Of a stretch of DNA of 64,000 nucleotides, positions 1 to 9,251 are shown in pieces (positions within the stretch are counted from its first letter, which is position 1; each line of letters opens with the position of its first letter). Below the pieces are notes generated by a model, which was given only the letters and a program-made list of their open reading frames with translations, did not search any database and was not told the origin of the DNA. The DNA lies in NCBI GenBank assembly GCA_963674895.2, contig CAXXCY010000003.1, positions 2,170,001-2,234,000 of the forward strand. Reading direction: 5' to 3'. The translations under genes were made by a program, and so were the position numbers. This stretch comes from CAXXOK01 sp963674895. GTDB lineage: Bacteria; Bacillota; Clostridia; Christensenellales; Aristaeellaceae.

Positions 1-1
1 C

Positions 2-223
2 GAAGAGGCGATGGATGAGAAGCAACTGCAGCAGAAACTCGACCTCCTGCGGGATTGCTTGTCCTGCCATACGCAGGCAGCCGTCTTGGACGCCATGCGC
101 CAGACAGTCCCCACGTATCAAAGCGCCGAAAAAGCCAACCGGGACTATGGCTGTGAAGAGGACCGCGTTCCATATGGAATTCCGCTTGCCAATACTGCCC
201 GCTCATATTCCAGTACAAATTAG
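2..223 (+). CDS. C-terminal end of a CapD/FlaA1-like nucleotide-sugar epimerase/dehydratase (5' partial)
   Basis: The reading frame is open from the window edge, so this is the tail of a longer gene. A helix rich in Gln, Leu and Asp is followed by AVLDAMRQTVPTYQ, which resembles the C-terminal end of polysaccharide nucleoside-diphosphate sugar epimerase/dehydratases, where a phrase such as 'ALRxLVPEYxP' is common. Such enzymes make UDP-sugar precursors for surface polysaccharides, which fits the kinase and LCP genes downstream. The family call rests on about 20 residues and on context; the catalytic part lies outside the window. Confidence 0.45.
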   Translation, partial: EEAMDEKQLQQKLDLLRDCLSCHTQAAVLDAMRQTVPTYQSAEKANRDYGCEEDRVPYGIPLANTARSYSSTN

Positions 224-298
224 AGACGAAAGCGTAGCGCCTGATACGCAAGGCAATTCGCGGTTTATCCCACCATTACAGGAAAGAAGCTGAAGCAT

Positions 299-1672
299 AT
301 GAATGAAATTACCATCAAAGGTATATTTAGCATACTCAGGAATCGTATCCTATATCTTCTCCTGATCCCCTTGGCGGTTCTCCTCGCGGCAATTTTCATG
401 CTGTCCAATAAACCGGATTACTACACCGCGGAAACGAAACTGTATGTGCTGATGGACTATGTCGACGCAACGGGGCAAATCCGATATGACACAAGCGCCA
501 GCGCGCAATTTGCCGAGGATTTTAAGGAACTGCTGAAAACGCCGCAAATTATCGAGGCCGCAGAAAACACACTCGGAAATACGTCGGATTTAAAGCATGA
601 CGTGTCGTTTGCCGTTTCCGCCGTTTCCGGTTCGCGTGTTCTCAACATCACGGCGACCAGCGCGGATCCCGTCCTGAGCAAACTGGCGGCAAACACCATA
701 AGCCAGGTATTTGTAGACTATATTGCCAAAATCACCAAAATGGACACGATTTCGATCGCGTCGGAAGCCGTGCTTCCAGCCGGCCCGTCCGGTCCGGCCC
801 GGCTGAGGACGGTCATTACAGCGTATGCTTTGGCGTTTCTGATATTATCCGGCTTCCTAGTTGCTTTGGAGATTTTCAACACAACGCTTCGCAGCTCGGA
901 AGAAGTCGAAAACAAGCTTGGGTTGCCCGTTTTGGCAAGCATTGAAGATTACCGCAAAAAGCTCAAAGGCTTCGGAGCAAAACAAGGGGATAAGCCCATC
1001 CTAAGCAGCTATGTATCCTCCATCACCCGTGAGAACGTGAAAACACTGATATCCAATATCGAGTTCGCGTCCTCCGGAAGATCCATGCAAACCTTGATGG
1101 TTACCTCTTCGCTTTCCTTCGAGGGTAAGAGTACTCTCTGTTTGCTCTTATCGGAAGCTTGGGCAAACGAAAGTTATCGTGTGCTTCTTGTGGATGCGGA
1201 TTTCCGTAGACCCAGGATCGGGAAATTACTCGGAGTTCAAAGCAAACACGATATTATCGACTATATTTATGATCATAGGAAACTCGAGGATATCGTCATG
1301 CATACGCACCACGAACGTCTGGATTTTATCGACAATATCCATGCGTTTGTTTCAACGCCGAACATCTTCAATTATAAACGTTTCAGTGAATTGATAGAGG
1401 AAGCGAAGCAATTCTACGACTTCATTGTGTTTGATACTCCTCCATTAGGTTTATTTATCGATGCTGCCATACTGGCTGGAATGGTGGATAATACGCTGCT
1501 TATCGTCGGGAAAGGGCTTACGGAAAGCGATCGAGTGAAAGATGTTGTCGTTCAACTGCAAAAAGCCAATGCGAACCTGATCGGAGCAGTATTGAATTAT
1601 TCAAGTCTCAGCAAGAACTCCAAGTATAACAGCAGCAGATATTACGGCATGTATGATATGGATACGAAGTGA
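299..1672 (+). CDS. Wzz/BY-kinase fusion: polysaccharide chain-length regulator with tyrosine kinase
   Basis: A 457-residue membrane protein joining a Wzz-type co-polymerase domain to a CpsD/CapB-type bacterial tyrosine kinase. A transmembrane helix at about residues 17-37 and a second at about 178-200 bracket an extracytoplasmic loop. The cytoplasmic ATPase has Walker A (SSLSFEGKST, about 274-283), Walker A' (VLLVDADFRRP) and Walker B (FIVFDTPP). The C-terminus carries a tyrosine cluster (YNSSRYYGMY), the usual autophosphorylation site. In most Firmicutes these two parts are separate proteins (CpsC and CpsD); a fused form is more typical of Gram-negatives but also occurs in Clostridia. It probably controls polymer length and export. 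A purine-rich site (GAAAGAAG) precedes the ATG. Confidence 0.85.
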   Translation: MNEITIKGIFSILRNRILYLLLIPLAVLLAAIFMLSNKPDYYTAETKLYVLMDYVDATGQIRYDTSASAQFAEDFKELLKTPQIIEAAENTLGNTSDLKHDVSFAVSAVSGSRVLNITATSADPVLSKLAANTISQVFVDYIAKITKMDTISIASEAVLPAGPSGPARLRTVITAYALAFLILSGFLVALEIFNTTLRSSEEVENKLGLPVLASIEDYRKKLKGFGAKQGDKPILSSYVSSITRENVKTLISNIEFASSGRSMQTLMVTSSLSFEGKSTLCLLLSEAWANESYRVLLVDADFRRPRIGKLLGVQSKHDIIDYIYDHRKLEDIVMHTHHERLDFIDNIHAFVSTPNIFNYKRFSELIEEAKQFYDFIVFDTPPLGLFIDAAILAGMVDNTLLIVGKGLTESDRVKDVVVQLQKANANLIGAVLNYSSLSKNSKYNSSRYYGMYDMDTK

Positions 1673-1782
1673 TTTAAGTTTTCATATGGCAGACCCATGC
1701 AAGCAAAATTGGCTGCTTGTGATTATGATCGCTAGCTATAATACCCATGCGAAACTCAATCAGAAACAGTGAGGAAAGAAGC

Positions 1783-2778
1783 ATGAAAAAATTGGACACG
1801 GGGAACAAACGCCGAAAGGGGCATTCGGAAAGGCGAAAGTTGTACATGCGTATGTCCGCGCTTGCTATACTCTTGATTGCGGCAGTCTGTGCACCGTTCA
1901 CGGCTGTAGCGGCCGATACGCTTTCAGGTGAAGATTTGGAAGCCTTCTATGAGCAGGCAGGGAACGCCAGCGAAGCGGATGAGATAGAATTCCGCATTCA
2001 TGTCGATCAAAACGACCTGTCCGTTAATGAAAACCTCCCGTCCGAATGGTGGAATATCCTTCTGCTGGGCACCGATACGGGAGGAAAACTTGATTACGGC
2101 CGTACCGATGCAATGCTTATTCTTTCCGTTCATACAGATACCGGGGAAATGAAACTGACCTCGCTAATCAGGGATATGTGGGTCAATATTCCGGGATTGA
2201 AGACACCCAATCGCATCAATGCGGCAAACGCGTTCGGCGGCCCCTGCCTTGCAATGAAAACGGTCAATACTGTATTGGGCCAAAACATTGAGCACTATTG
2301 TTCCGTCAATTTCTCCGGGTTAATACGACTAGTGGATATCATTGGCGGCGTGCCCCTGGAAATTACCAGTACGGAAGCGTATCTGATCGGCGCGCAGCTT
2401 CATGACGGCGTGGCCGATTTAGACGGGGAGCAAGCGCTCGAATATGCCCGGATCCGAAAATTAGACAATAACTTCGGGCGTAACGAACGACAGCGAAAAC
2501 TCTTGACGAGCATCGCCAATCAAGTATTGGACACAATGGATACCGCAATGGTACTGAACACCATTGCGGAGATGCTCCCTTATGTGGACACAAACCTGAC
2601 GTTTTCCGATATTCTTCAGTTATTGAAATTACTCGGCATGAATCAAGGCCTCGCAATCGATATGCTGAATCTCCCTTCGGAGGAAGAATTTCATTACGGG
2701 TCCTCAAATGGTGCCGGGTATGTGAGCTTCGACCAGGAATCAGTGCGGCAGGAATTATACGCGTTTATTTATGAATAG
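1783..2778 (+). CDS. LytR-CpsA-Psr (LCP) family glycopolymer ligase
   Basis: LCP proteins attach teichoic acids or capsular polysaccharides from lipid carriers to peptidoglycan. A basic N-terminus leads into one hydrophobic segment (MSALAILLIAAVCAPF), then the LCP core: NILLLGTDTGGKLDYGRTDAMLIL, split by the conserved Asp and Arg, then SLIRDMWVNIPG, and later ALEYARIRK with the conserved Arg residues that hold the pyrophosphate. The start at 1783 was preferred over 1747 because GAGGAAAG lies at the right distance. About 331 residues is a usual length. Its position right after the Wzz/kinase gene suggests it ligates the polysaccharide made by this locus. Confidence 0.85.
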   Translation: MKKLDTGNKRRKGHSERRKLYMRMSALAILLIAAVCAPFTAVAADTLSGEDLEAFYEQAGNASEADEIEFRIHVDQNDLSVNENLPSEWWNILLLGTDTGGKLDYGRTDAMLILSVHTDTGEMKLTSLIRDMWVNIPGLKTPNRINAANAFGGPCLAMKTVNTVLGQNIEHYCSVNFSGLIRLVDIIGGVPLEITSTEAYLIGAQLHDGVADLDGEQALEYARIRKLDNNFGRNERQRKLLTSIANQVLDTMDTAMVLNTIAEMLPYVDTNLTFSDILQLLKLLGMNQGLAIDMLNLPSEEEFHYGSSNGAGYVSFDQESVRQELYAFIYE

Positions 2779-2874
2779 TGCGGACATAATGAAACCGTCG
2801 CAACAATCCTTGTACGGTTGGACACAGGATGAAGCCAACTTTATCCAAAGCGTAGAAGCTGGAAACACCAGCAG

Positions 2875-3216
2875 GTGATTGAAGTACTGTCCGGATTATT
2901 CGTCCTCAAAGGCTGTCCTGCCTATCTGCGCAGTAACAACAGCAGCGAGCTTACGGCGACACGCCTCAAACAATGGCTGCAGGATCTCGGCGTAACCACA
3001 GCTTACATCGAACCGGGCAGTCCGTGGGAGAACGGCTATTGTGAGAGCTTCAATCCCAAGATGCGGGACGAGTTTCTTAATGGTGAACTTTTCGATACCC
3101 TGCAGGAAGCCGTCATACTGACCAGGCGGTTCGTGAACCTCTGCAACACTGCACGGCCGCACAGTGCCCTTGGGTATCGTCCGCCGGCACCGCAGACTGT
3201 TTTACTGATCGCTTAA
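2875..3216 (+). pseudogene. IS3-family transposase OrfB, C-terminal remnant
   Basis: The frame encodes the last third of an IS3 DDE integrase: GCPAYLRSNNSSE, then TTAYIEPGSPWENGYCESFN, and the terminal NTARPHSALGYRPPAP. The second catalytic Asp of the usual 'RSDNGSE' motif has become Asn (RSNNSSE), while the Glu in NGYCESFN remains. The N-terminal two thirds are missing. The element is therefore dead twice over, by truncation and by loss of a catalytic residue. Confidence 0.8.
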
Positions 3217-3239
3217 TGGTCTTCGACTAAACTCTATTT

Positions 3240-3554
3240 TTGTGTACAATATTGGGGGTTGACCAGTACACGCGGGATGAAAGACTGGACATTGGTCGCC
3301 GAATTTATCAGGGGGAGATCAGCCGCTTTGAGGCAGCAACGGAATACGGGATCGGTTCCAATGCAGCACGCGAATACATGCGTCTTTATCGGGCGGAGCA
3401 CCACCTTCCGGTCAGGCAAGTTGAACCGAATGCAGACAAAATAAAAGAGCCGGCACATGTGCCGGCGTGCTTGGAAGACTATGAGTCAATGTCCAAAGAG
3501 GAACTGATACATGAGCTCGTACGAGCCAAGATCGTCGAAGCACAGATAACATAA
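3240..3554 (+). pseudogene. IS3-family OrfA (HTH) remnant
   Basis: The peptide YTRDERLDIGRRIYQGEIS, then AATEYGIGSNAAREYMRLYR and YESMSKEELIHELVRAKI resembles the HTH and leucine-rich OrfA proteins of Clostridia IS3 elements. The frame ends early, soon after the AKIVEA segment where the frameshift into orfB is expected, and no orfB follows. Because it lies downstream of an orfB tail, the two pieces come from different or rearranged copies. Confidence 0.6.
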
Positions 3555-3583
3555 GGGTACCTGTAAAACTATTACGACGCTAT

Positions 3584-4756
3584 CTAGAACTGTAGGAAGC
3601 GGATATTAGCTGGGCATACTGCCGGAATGTTGGTTTTATACTCTTGCAGGCTTCCGTCTTCCTGCACCCGGAACACCGCAATGCAGGGCGTATCGCTGTT
3701 GGCTACCAACAGGAAGCGATTGTCCGGGGACAGGCACAAGCCTCTGGGGTTTTTGCCGCCGCACGCAATGGTTTGTTTGAGCGTTAACGCGCCTTCACCG
3801 TCAACTGAAAATACGGAAATGGTCTGGTTCATACGTTCCGAAACATACAGGCATGTTCCGTGCGGGGAAATTACGATGTCCGAAGGCTCGGAGTCCCTGG
3901 CTTCCGTATCATTGCCGGAGGGCGGCAAACCCATCGCAATCACCGCGAGCTGCTGTATCCTGCCGGTATTCACGTCAAAACGGAACGTGAATACGTTTGG
4001 ATTTTTCTCATTGTTGGAGTACAGAACAGGCAGTGTCGGGTGGCAAACGCAGTAACGCGGCTTACACCCCAGCGGCAGTTCCGCTTCATCCATACGGCGG
4101 AGCTTGCCTTTTTCCCTGTCCAGCTGAAAGGAATAAATTTTATCCAATCCCTTGTCACAAACAAAAAACAGACTGTATGTCGGATCGGGAACCACACAAT
4201 GCAGGTGTCCGCAGGTATGCGGTCCCGCAACGCCTTCGGATTCGATAATCGATACATCACAGATCTCGCCCAAACTGCCGTCCTCGTTGATGCGGAACAG
4301 AACCACCGCCGGATCGTCAAAATAAGTTTTAGAAATATAACCGCCGTCGTCATTTTTCAGGATTTTACTGACATAGAAAAAGCCAACGTGGTGCACTACG
4401 ATGCAATACCGCTTGCTCTTGTCCAGGCAAACGTACGACGGACCTGTTGCCAGCGTTCTTTTTTCGTTGATCATATCCAGTGCGCCGGTTTCTGCTTTTA
4501 CCCGAAGCGCAGCCACATAACCGCCGCCGCCGCAGCGTTTGGAACCGTCGTCTGTGCGTAAATCACCCCGTTCATCTACGATATACGCAATCCCCCGTTC
4601 CTCGTCAATTGCCTGATGCCCGACGGAATACCCGTTAAAATCCGTATCAATCAGGTCCATTTCCGCCGTTTCAGGATCGTATGAGTACCGGGTATATCCT
4701 CTGGGTCCCGGAACAAAATGCCAGTTTCCAACCAGCATATATGTACGTTCCGCCAT
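3584..4756 (-). CDS. Lactonase-family beta-propeller protein (6-phosphogluconolactonase/carboxymuconate-cyclase type)
   Basis: This 390-residue protein has the repeat pattern of seven-bladed propellers of the lactonase family (Pgl and 3-carboxymuconate cyclase fold). Visible blades include IVISPHGTCLYVSERMNQTI and GLCLSPDNRFLLVANSDTP followed by IAVFRVQEDGSL. The family hydrolyses or forms lactones of sugar acids or aromatic ring-cleavage products; the substrate here cannot be read from the sequence. There is no signal peptide, so it is probably cytoplasmic. It is the last gene of the minus-strand catabolic cluster, 27 bp after the esterase, with GGGAGGA before its ATG. Confidence 0.75.
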   Translation of the reverse strand: MAERTYMLVGNWHFVPGPRGYTRYSYDPETAEMDLIDTDFNGYSVGHQAIDEERGIAYIVDERGDLRTDDGSKRCGGGGYVAALRVKAETGALDMINEKRTLATGPSYVCLDKSKRYCIVVHHVGFFYVSKILKNDDGGYISKTYFDDPAVVLFRINEDGSLGEICDVSIIESEGVAGPHTCGHLHCVVPDPTYSLFFVCDKGLDKIYSFQLDREKGKLRRMDEAELPLGCKPRYCVCHPTLPVLYSNNEKNPNVFTFRFDVNTGRIQQLAVIAMGLPPSGNDTEARDSEPSDIVISPHGTCLYVSERMNQTISVFSVDGEGALTLKQTIACGGKNPRGLCLSPDNRFLLVANSDTPCIAVFRVQEDGSLQEYKTNIPAVCPANIRFLQF

Positions 4757-4783
4757 GTTATCCGTCCTCCCGCTGCATATTTC

Positions 4784-5683
4784 TCAGCCAAGCACCGTAT
4801 AGTCAAGTTTTTTTACACCAAGGTAGTCCAAAAACAATTCGACGCCCTTATCCCAGAATGCCGCTGTGTGTGTATATTCGTTAAACATCTTGAAGGTGAT
4901 GTCAATACTTTTCCCTTCACATTGCATCCTGAAATTGTCCAGCTTCTTATCCCTTTCCGCCGATCCGCCGGGCAGGAATATTCTGGGCAGCCTGCCTGCT
5001 TCGGCGGCCTCCCAAAAACGCGGCAGCGTGTTCTCCACCGTCTCCAGATATTCGCCCACCGTATCATATTTGCAGATGTTGTTGATTTCTTTATGGTGCA
5101 TCGGCGCGCCGACAAACCCGTATGCCGCCGGAACTTTGTTTTGCTTGTCACCCGCAAATTTACGAAATTCGTAGGACGTCATATTGCGGTAGGGTTCCAG
5201 ATAAGCATAATCCAGCGGCTGGTTGCATAAGGGCGCGATCGCGCCAAAAAGACCGGGATGCTTGATCCCATACTGCCAGGTAGCTGCACAACCCATGGAG
5301 TTCCCCGTAAGCCAGTTGTACTGTGGGTCGCTTATACCGGGCAGCCAATTATGCACAAACGGCATCAGCTCTTTAAGCAGAAAATCTTCATAATAAAAAC
5401 CTTCGCCGACATTGGGCTGGTTGATAAAATCGCTGTTTGGGGCGTTCGGCGCAACAATGATAACGCCACGTTCAATCGCCAGCCGCGGGATATTGCCGTA
5501 TGTAATCCAGTCTGCAAAGGTGCCATAGCCGCCATGCAAAATCCACAGCACGGGAAATTTCTTGGATGCGGTGTAAAAACCGCTGGAATCCCGTACTTCT
5601 ATATCGGGATTCGGCAGTATAAAATCAACGTCCGTCACACCATCCAGATACACCGAGCGGAATTTCATTTTGATTTCTGACAT
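4784..5683 (-). CDS. Alpha/beta-hydrolase esterase (enterochelin-esterase-like)
   Basis: An alpha/beta-hydrolase fold protein of 299 residues. The oxyanion region is VLWILHGGYGTFADW, the nucleophile elbow is TGNSMGCAATW (G-N-S-M-G with the catalytic Ser), and a late His lies in the EYTHTAAFW segment. Its shape resembles the putative esterase family (PF00756: esterase D, Fes). No export signal is seen. In this cluster it may remove acyl groups from a plant-derived substrate, which is inference. AGAGGG precedes the ATG, and a short gap separates it from the DUF2798 gene upstream. Confidence 0.75.
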   Translation of the reverse strand: MSEIKMKFRSVYLDGVTDVDFILPNPDIEVRDSSGFYTASKKFPVLWILHGGYGTFADWITYGNIPRLAIERGVIIVAPNAPNSDFINQPNVGEGFYYEDFLLKELMPFVHNWLPGISDPQYNWLTGNSMGCAATWQYGIKHPGLFGAIAPLCNQPLDYAYLEPYRNMTSYEFRKFAGDKQNKVPAAYGFVGAPMHHKEINNICKYDTVGEYLETVENTLPRFWEAAEAGRLPRIFLPGGSAERDKKLDNFRMQCEGKSIDITFKMFNEYTHTAAFWDKGVELFLDYLGVKKLDYTVLG

Positions 5684-5739
5684 TTTGTTTCCCTCTATAT
5701 TTTATTATTTTGTTTCATATTCACCGGCACATGCATGGG

Positions 5740-6210
5740 TTAGGCCGGCTTTGCCTGTTTGTAGATAGCGCTGAACAAAAACCGGTTCAAAGGCCCAAGC
5801 AGGAAGATCTGCACGAAGAACGCGAACGGCCAGTTGACAACCATCTTCGGCAGCCAATTGAAAACCAATTCATCCCATCCGATATAATGCTGCATCGCAA
5901 TCGTTACGTTTGAAAACAAACTCATGACCGGACACATGATGATAACGGAAAAGCCTGTCCGGATGCAGTAGTAGAGCAACTTATTGTCCGTGGGATATTT
6001 TGCGGTCATTTTACCCGCGAACTTCTGCACCAGGAAAAACTGCAGTATCCACGCAAGCGGCGCTTTTTGTGCAAATCCTATCAAGGCTTCTTTAAAAACA
6101 GCCGGTGTGAATCCGTAAATCAAAGATTTGTTAAACAGAGCCATTGTAAACGCCATAAGAATTACCCCTGTTGTTGTAAACACGATTCGCTGAGACAATG
6201 TTTTCGGCAT
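5740..6210 (-). CDS. DUF2798-like small integral membrane protein
   Basis: A 156-residue protein with four hydrophobic segments, at roughly residues 9-30, 45-65, 85-105 and 125-145. The pattern of paired helices with short Asn/Lys loops resembles DUF2798, a small membrane family of unknown function. Similar proteins sit next to catabolic or transport genes in Clostridia. It lies between GH2 and the esterase, on the same strand, with AAGGGGAGAG before its ATG. No biochemical role can be given. Confidence 0.6.
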   Translation of the reverse strand: MPKTLSQRIVFTTTGVILMAFTMALFNKSLIYGFTPAVFKEALIGFAQKAPLAWILQFFLVQKFAGKMTAKYPTDNKLLYYCIRTGFSVIIMCPVMSLFSNVTIAMQHYIGWDELVFNWLPKMVVNWPFAFFVQIFLLGPLNRFLFSAIYKQAKPA

Positions 6211-6247
6211 CTTCTCTCCCCTTTATACTGCATTCAATATGATATGC

Positions 6248-9028
6248 TTACCGGTATTCCCAGCGCACCGGCCACGTAAGACCGGAGGTACGGCAGCTGT
6301 CGCTTACAAACACCCATATTTGCACATCTTCACCTGCCTGGAATTGGCTGCAATCTACTTCCAATTTCATACGGCGGTGCCCCGGCCAATCCGGATTGAC
6401 CGTTTGGCGGGCGCTGGCACGCTTTTGGTCTTTCCCAACCACGTGAACGCTGCTGATTCCGTCCAGGCCTTCCAGCAGCAGCACCGGTTTTTTATCCACA
6501 TCCGCCGTAAGCCCGGGAATAACGCTACAGGCAAAGTAAACGCAGTACAGCACATCTTCCACTTTATATTTGGCGGGCGTCGCGTTATCCACAAACATGC
6601 TGAACTTCGGTTTCATATCCACAAAACGGTCAGGAACGCCCTGTAAATCAACAATTTCCCACTCGCCCGCTTTGCTTTCGCGTATGACGGCTTCTTCGTC
6701 CACCTTATAAGGAATCATCTCGGACAAGTGCCAGCGCATGATGTAATTCGACGGCATATCCTGTACTGCGGGCACGGGCCAAATCACGCTTCTGGGAATG
6801 GTCAGCGCCGCATCCGGGCAGCCGTCGCACTTCGCGGTAACCACCAAGTCGCCATCCACGGCTAAAGAACGGAAATAGGCGGCGCAGCTTCCGCGGAACA
6901 GATCAATACCGGATTCCCGCACGCCGCCGCACGCGCCCTGCTCACGCCGCAGCCTGGTGGGGTTGCTTCCGCCGCTGATAAACGTACCGGCTTCATTGCA
7001 GGAAAAGGTAACGACAGGGCCTGTGATATGCGGCAATGCGTTGCCGTCTTTGTCGGCCGCAAACGCTTTGATGAACGCAACATCCAGGTTGTCGCCTTTC
7101 AGTTCCAAATTCTCGCATTGCAGAACAATACGCTCAAACCCGCCTGCGGAACGGCAGCTGTCCTCCGCCCAGGGCATCCCTCTTTTCGTTACAACCGCGC
7201 GCAATTCGCCTTTCTCATACTGAACATCAAACATTGCGGGGCGATAAATTGTGCTTTCCTGGCTGCCGCAGCTGCGGCCGTTGCAAAACAGCTCAACGCT
7301 GTCGCCGTTATTGCAAATGACAATCGTCTGCGGTTTGCCAAGTTCCTGGTCCGGAAACGTCCAGCCCGGCGACAGTTTCGCAAACGGAACCTCTGGATTT
7401 AATCCGGCTTTTGTTAAATACCATACCTCGTTCGGATTCAAAATACGGTCCAGAACCTCGGTGATTGCGAACGGGCCTACGCTGATCGCATACGCGCCGA
7501 TGCAAAAATCGTTTTCAAGGTGGTCATAAGCCGCCGGCATACCGTTCGTTCCGCACATTGCCCAGGTATTGCGCGCCGCAAACCCGCCCATTTCGGAGCC
7601 GTATACCGGAATATCCGGTTTCATTGCATGTACGGCTTTGTAGTTGCAGTTTTCATGATTGACGCCGAGAAGATCATGGTCGGCGTGCGCGCCTTCCGTC
7701 AGCAATCCATAGGAGGTCGCGCCGCTGACCGGGCGTGTGGGATCCATTTTTTTACACAGCGCGCGGATCTTGCGAAACATGCGCGTGCCTTCCTCAGTGC
7801 CAATCAGGTCTTCTTCATTGTATAGCGCCCACATAAGGATGGAGGGATGGTTTCTGTCGCGCTTTATCATGCGCTCCATCTGTTCCAGCGCAATGCCGGA
7901 CGCGTGGAAAATCCGGTTTTCATCCATCAGCAGCTGCCCGTAACGGTCGCACCAGTACGCCGTTTCCGGCGGATGCGCCTGATGCATCGTTCTGAATCCG
8001 TTGGAACCGCACTCCTTTAATTTCCGCAGCTTGATCTCCTGCATGGATTCGCTCTGCGCCGCGCCTACGCCGATGAAAGCATCCTGGCTCATAAACCCGA
8101 AAAGTTTTGTATGCTTCCCGTTGATATACATACCCTTGTCTGCGTCAAACATAATCTCGCGAATGCCGAATTCCGTTTCATACCGGTCAGCCTCAACGTT
8201 ATCAATCAGGATTTGCGTCATCATCGTATATAAATTACATTGATCCGGGCTCCAAAGCATAGGCGCATCCAGCTGTGTTTTTTGCCTGACGACAGTAACT
8301 TCCTGGCTGGCAAATGCTTGCGATTCGCCCAGGCAGGCAACCTGTTCCCCGTTCGGATTATAGATTCTGGTTACAACTTCCGCTGTTTCTGGCGCATAGG
8401 CATTATTGTAAATCTCCGTATCGATTTCAATATCCCAAAGGGTATCGGTTCTGCGCACCGGCTTGACGAACGTTCCCCAGGTATCGACGGCCAAAGCGTT
8501 GGTTTTCACAAGATACACATTGCGGTAGATTCCGCCGCCTTCGTAATACCAGGCCTCGTATTCGTGACAGTCACAATGAACGGATACAACATTCAAATCG
8601 TCGCCAAAACGCGCAACCGGCGTGATGTCCACGCTAAAACCAATGGATGAGGTTTCGCTTCTGTACATCAGCATGGAGTTTACATAGACCTCCGCTTTGA
8701 TCCCTGCGGCGTCAAAATGCAGCAGGATGCGCCTGTCGCGGTCGGTTTCGTCCAGCCTGAAATACCGCCTGTACCACGCGCTTCCCCTGTCTTTCACATG
8801 CAGAAGCTCGTAATCCTTGTGCAGCACATCCAGTTCGTTCACAAAATCATGCGGCAGGGTCACCTTGCGCCAATCCTGATCGTCAAAGTCGCGCCTGGCA
8901 GGCCCGCGCGCGTTTTCAGCACGCGTATTTCTATAAACTTTATCAAAACTTTTCCCATCCGGCAACGGATAAGACGGCTCTCCGAAATAGTACAGCCAGC
9001 CGCTGTTCATGAGAAGCTTTTCTCTCAT
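6248..9028 (-). CDS. Glycoside hydrolase family 2 enzyme (beta-galactosidase/glucuronidase-like)
   Basis: A 926-residue retaining glycosidase. The sugar-binding domain begins at about residue 40 (LPHDF), followed by the Ig-like domain and the TIM barrel. The acid/base Glu is in ALYNEED at about residue 405 and the nucleophile Glu is in YGSEMGG at about 479. A long C-terminal region of Ig/DUF4982-like domains follows. The start at 9028 was chosen over the longer frame (9130) because GAAGGAGAC precedes it. There is no signal peptide, so it acts inside the cell on imported glycosides, matching the ABC importer upstream. GH2 covers galactosidases, mannosidases and glucuronidases; specificity cannot be read here. 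Confidence 0.85.
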   Translation of the reverse strand: MREKLLMNSGWLYYFGEPSYPLPDGKSFDKVYRNTRAENARGPARRDFDDQDWRKVTLPHDFVNELDVLHKDYELLHVKDRGSAWYRRYFRLDETDRDRRILLHFDAAGIKAEVYVNSMLMYRSETSSIGFSVDITPVARFGDDLNVVSVHCDCHEYEAWYYEGGGIYRNVYLVKTNALAVDTWGTFVKPVRRTDTLWDIEIDTEIYNNAYAPETAEVVTRIYNPNGEQVACLGESQAFASQEVTVVRQKTQLDAPMLWSPDQCNLYTMMTQILIDNVEADRYETEFGIREIMFDADKGMYINGKHTKLFGFMSQDAFIGVGAAQSESMQEIKLRKLKECGSNGFRTMHQAHPPETAYWCDRYGQLLMDENRIFHASGIALEQMERMIKRDRNHPSILMWALYNEEDLIGTEEGTRMFRKIRALCKKMDPTRPVSGATSYGLLTEGAHADHDLLGVNHENCNYKAVHAMKPDIPVYGSEMGGFAARNTWAMCGTNGMPAAYDHLENDFCIGAYAISVGPFAITEVLDRILNPNEVWYLTKAGLNPEVPFAKLSPGWTFPDQELGKPQTIVICNNGDSVELFCNGRSCGSQESTIYRPAMFDVQYEKGELRAVVTKRGMPWAEDSCRSAGGFERIVLQCENLELKGDNLDVAFIKAFAADKDGNALPHITGPVVTFSCNEAGTFISGGSNPTRLRREQGACGGVRESGIDLFRGSCAAYFRSLAVDGDLVVTAKCDGCPDAALTIPRSVIWPVPAVQDMPSNYIMRWHLSEMIPYKVDEEAVIRESKAGEWEIVDLQGVPDRFVDMKPKFSMFVDNATPAKYKVEDVLYCVYFACSVIPGLTADVDKKPVLLLEGLDGISSVHVVGKDQKRASARQTVNPDWPGHRRMKLEVDCSQFQAGEDVQIWVFVSDSCRTSGLTWPVRWEYR

Positions 9029-9251
9029 TGGTTCGTCTCCTTCATTACGCAGAAAATCGCCAGAAACATGCCATGCGCGGCGGATGTACCGATGGCGCGC
9101 CAGGCTTGCATCATTTTCCCCGGAGAACATGAAATCTTTTTAAGGCCGCCGGCATATTTCCGGATATTCTTGATGATTCACGATAGCAGAGCAGCGGCGA
9201 TGTTATCGTCTGTTTCGCACTTGGATACAGGCTTCGGCTTCAATCCGGCGC

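Noticed and set aside
3860..4561. 233-codon plus-strand frame opposite the lactonase gene
   Set aside because: Shadow of the minus-strand gene; no ribosome site and a composition unlike real proteins.
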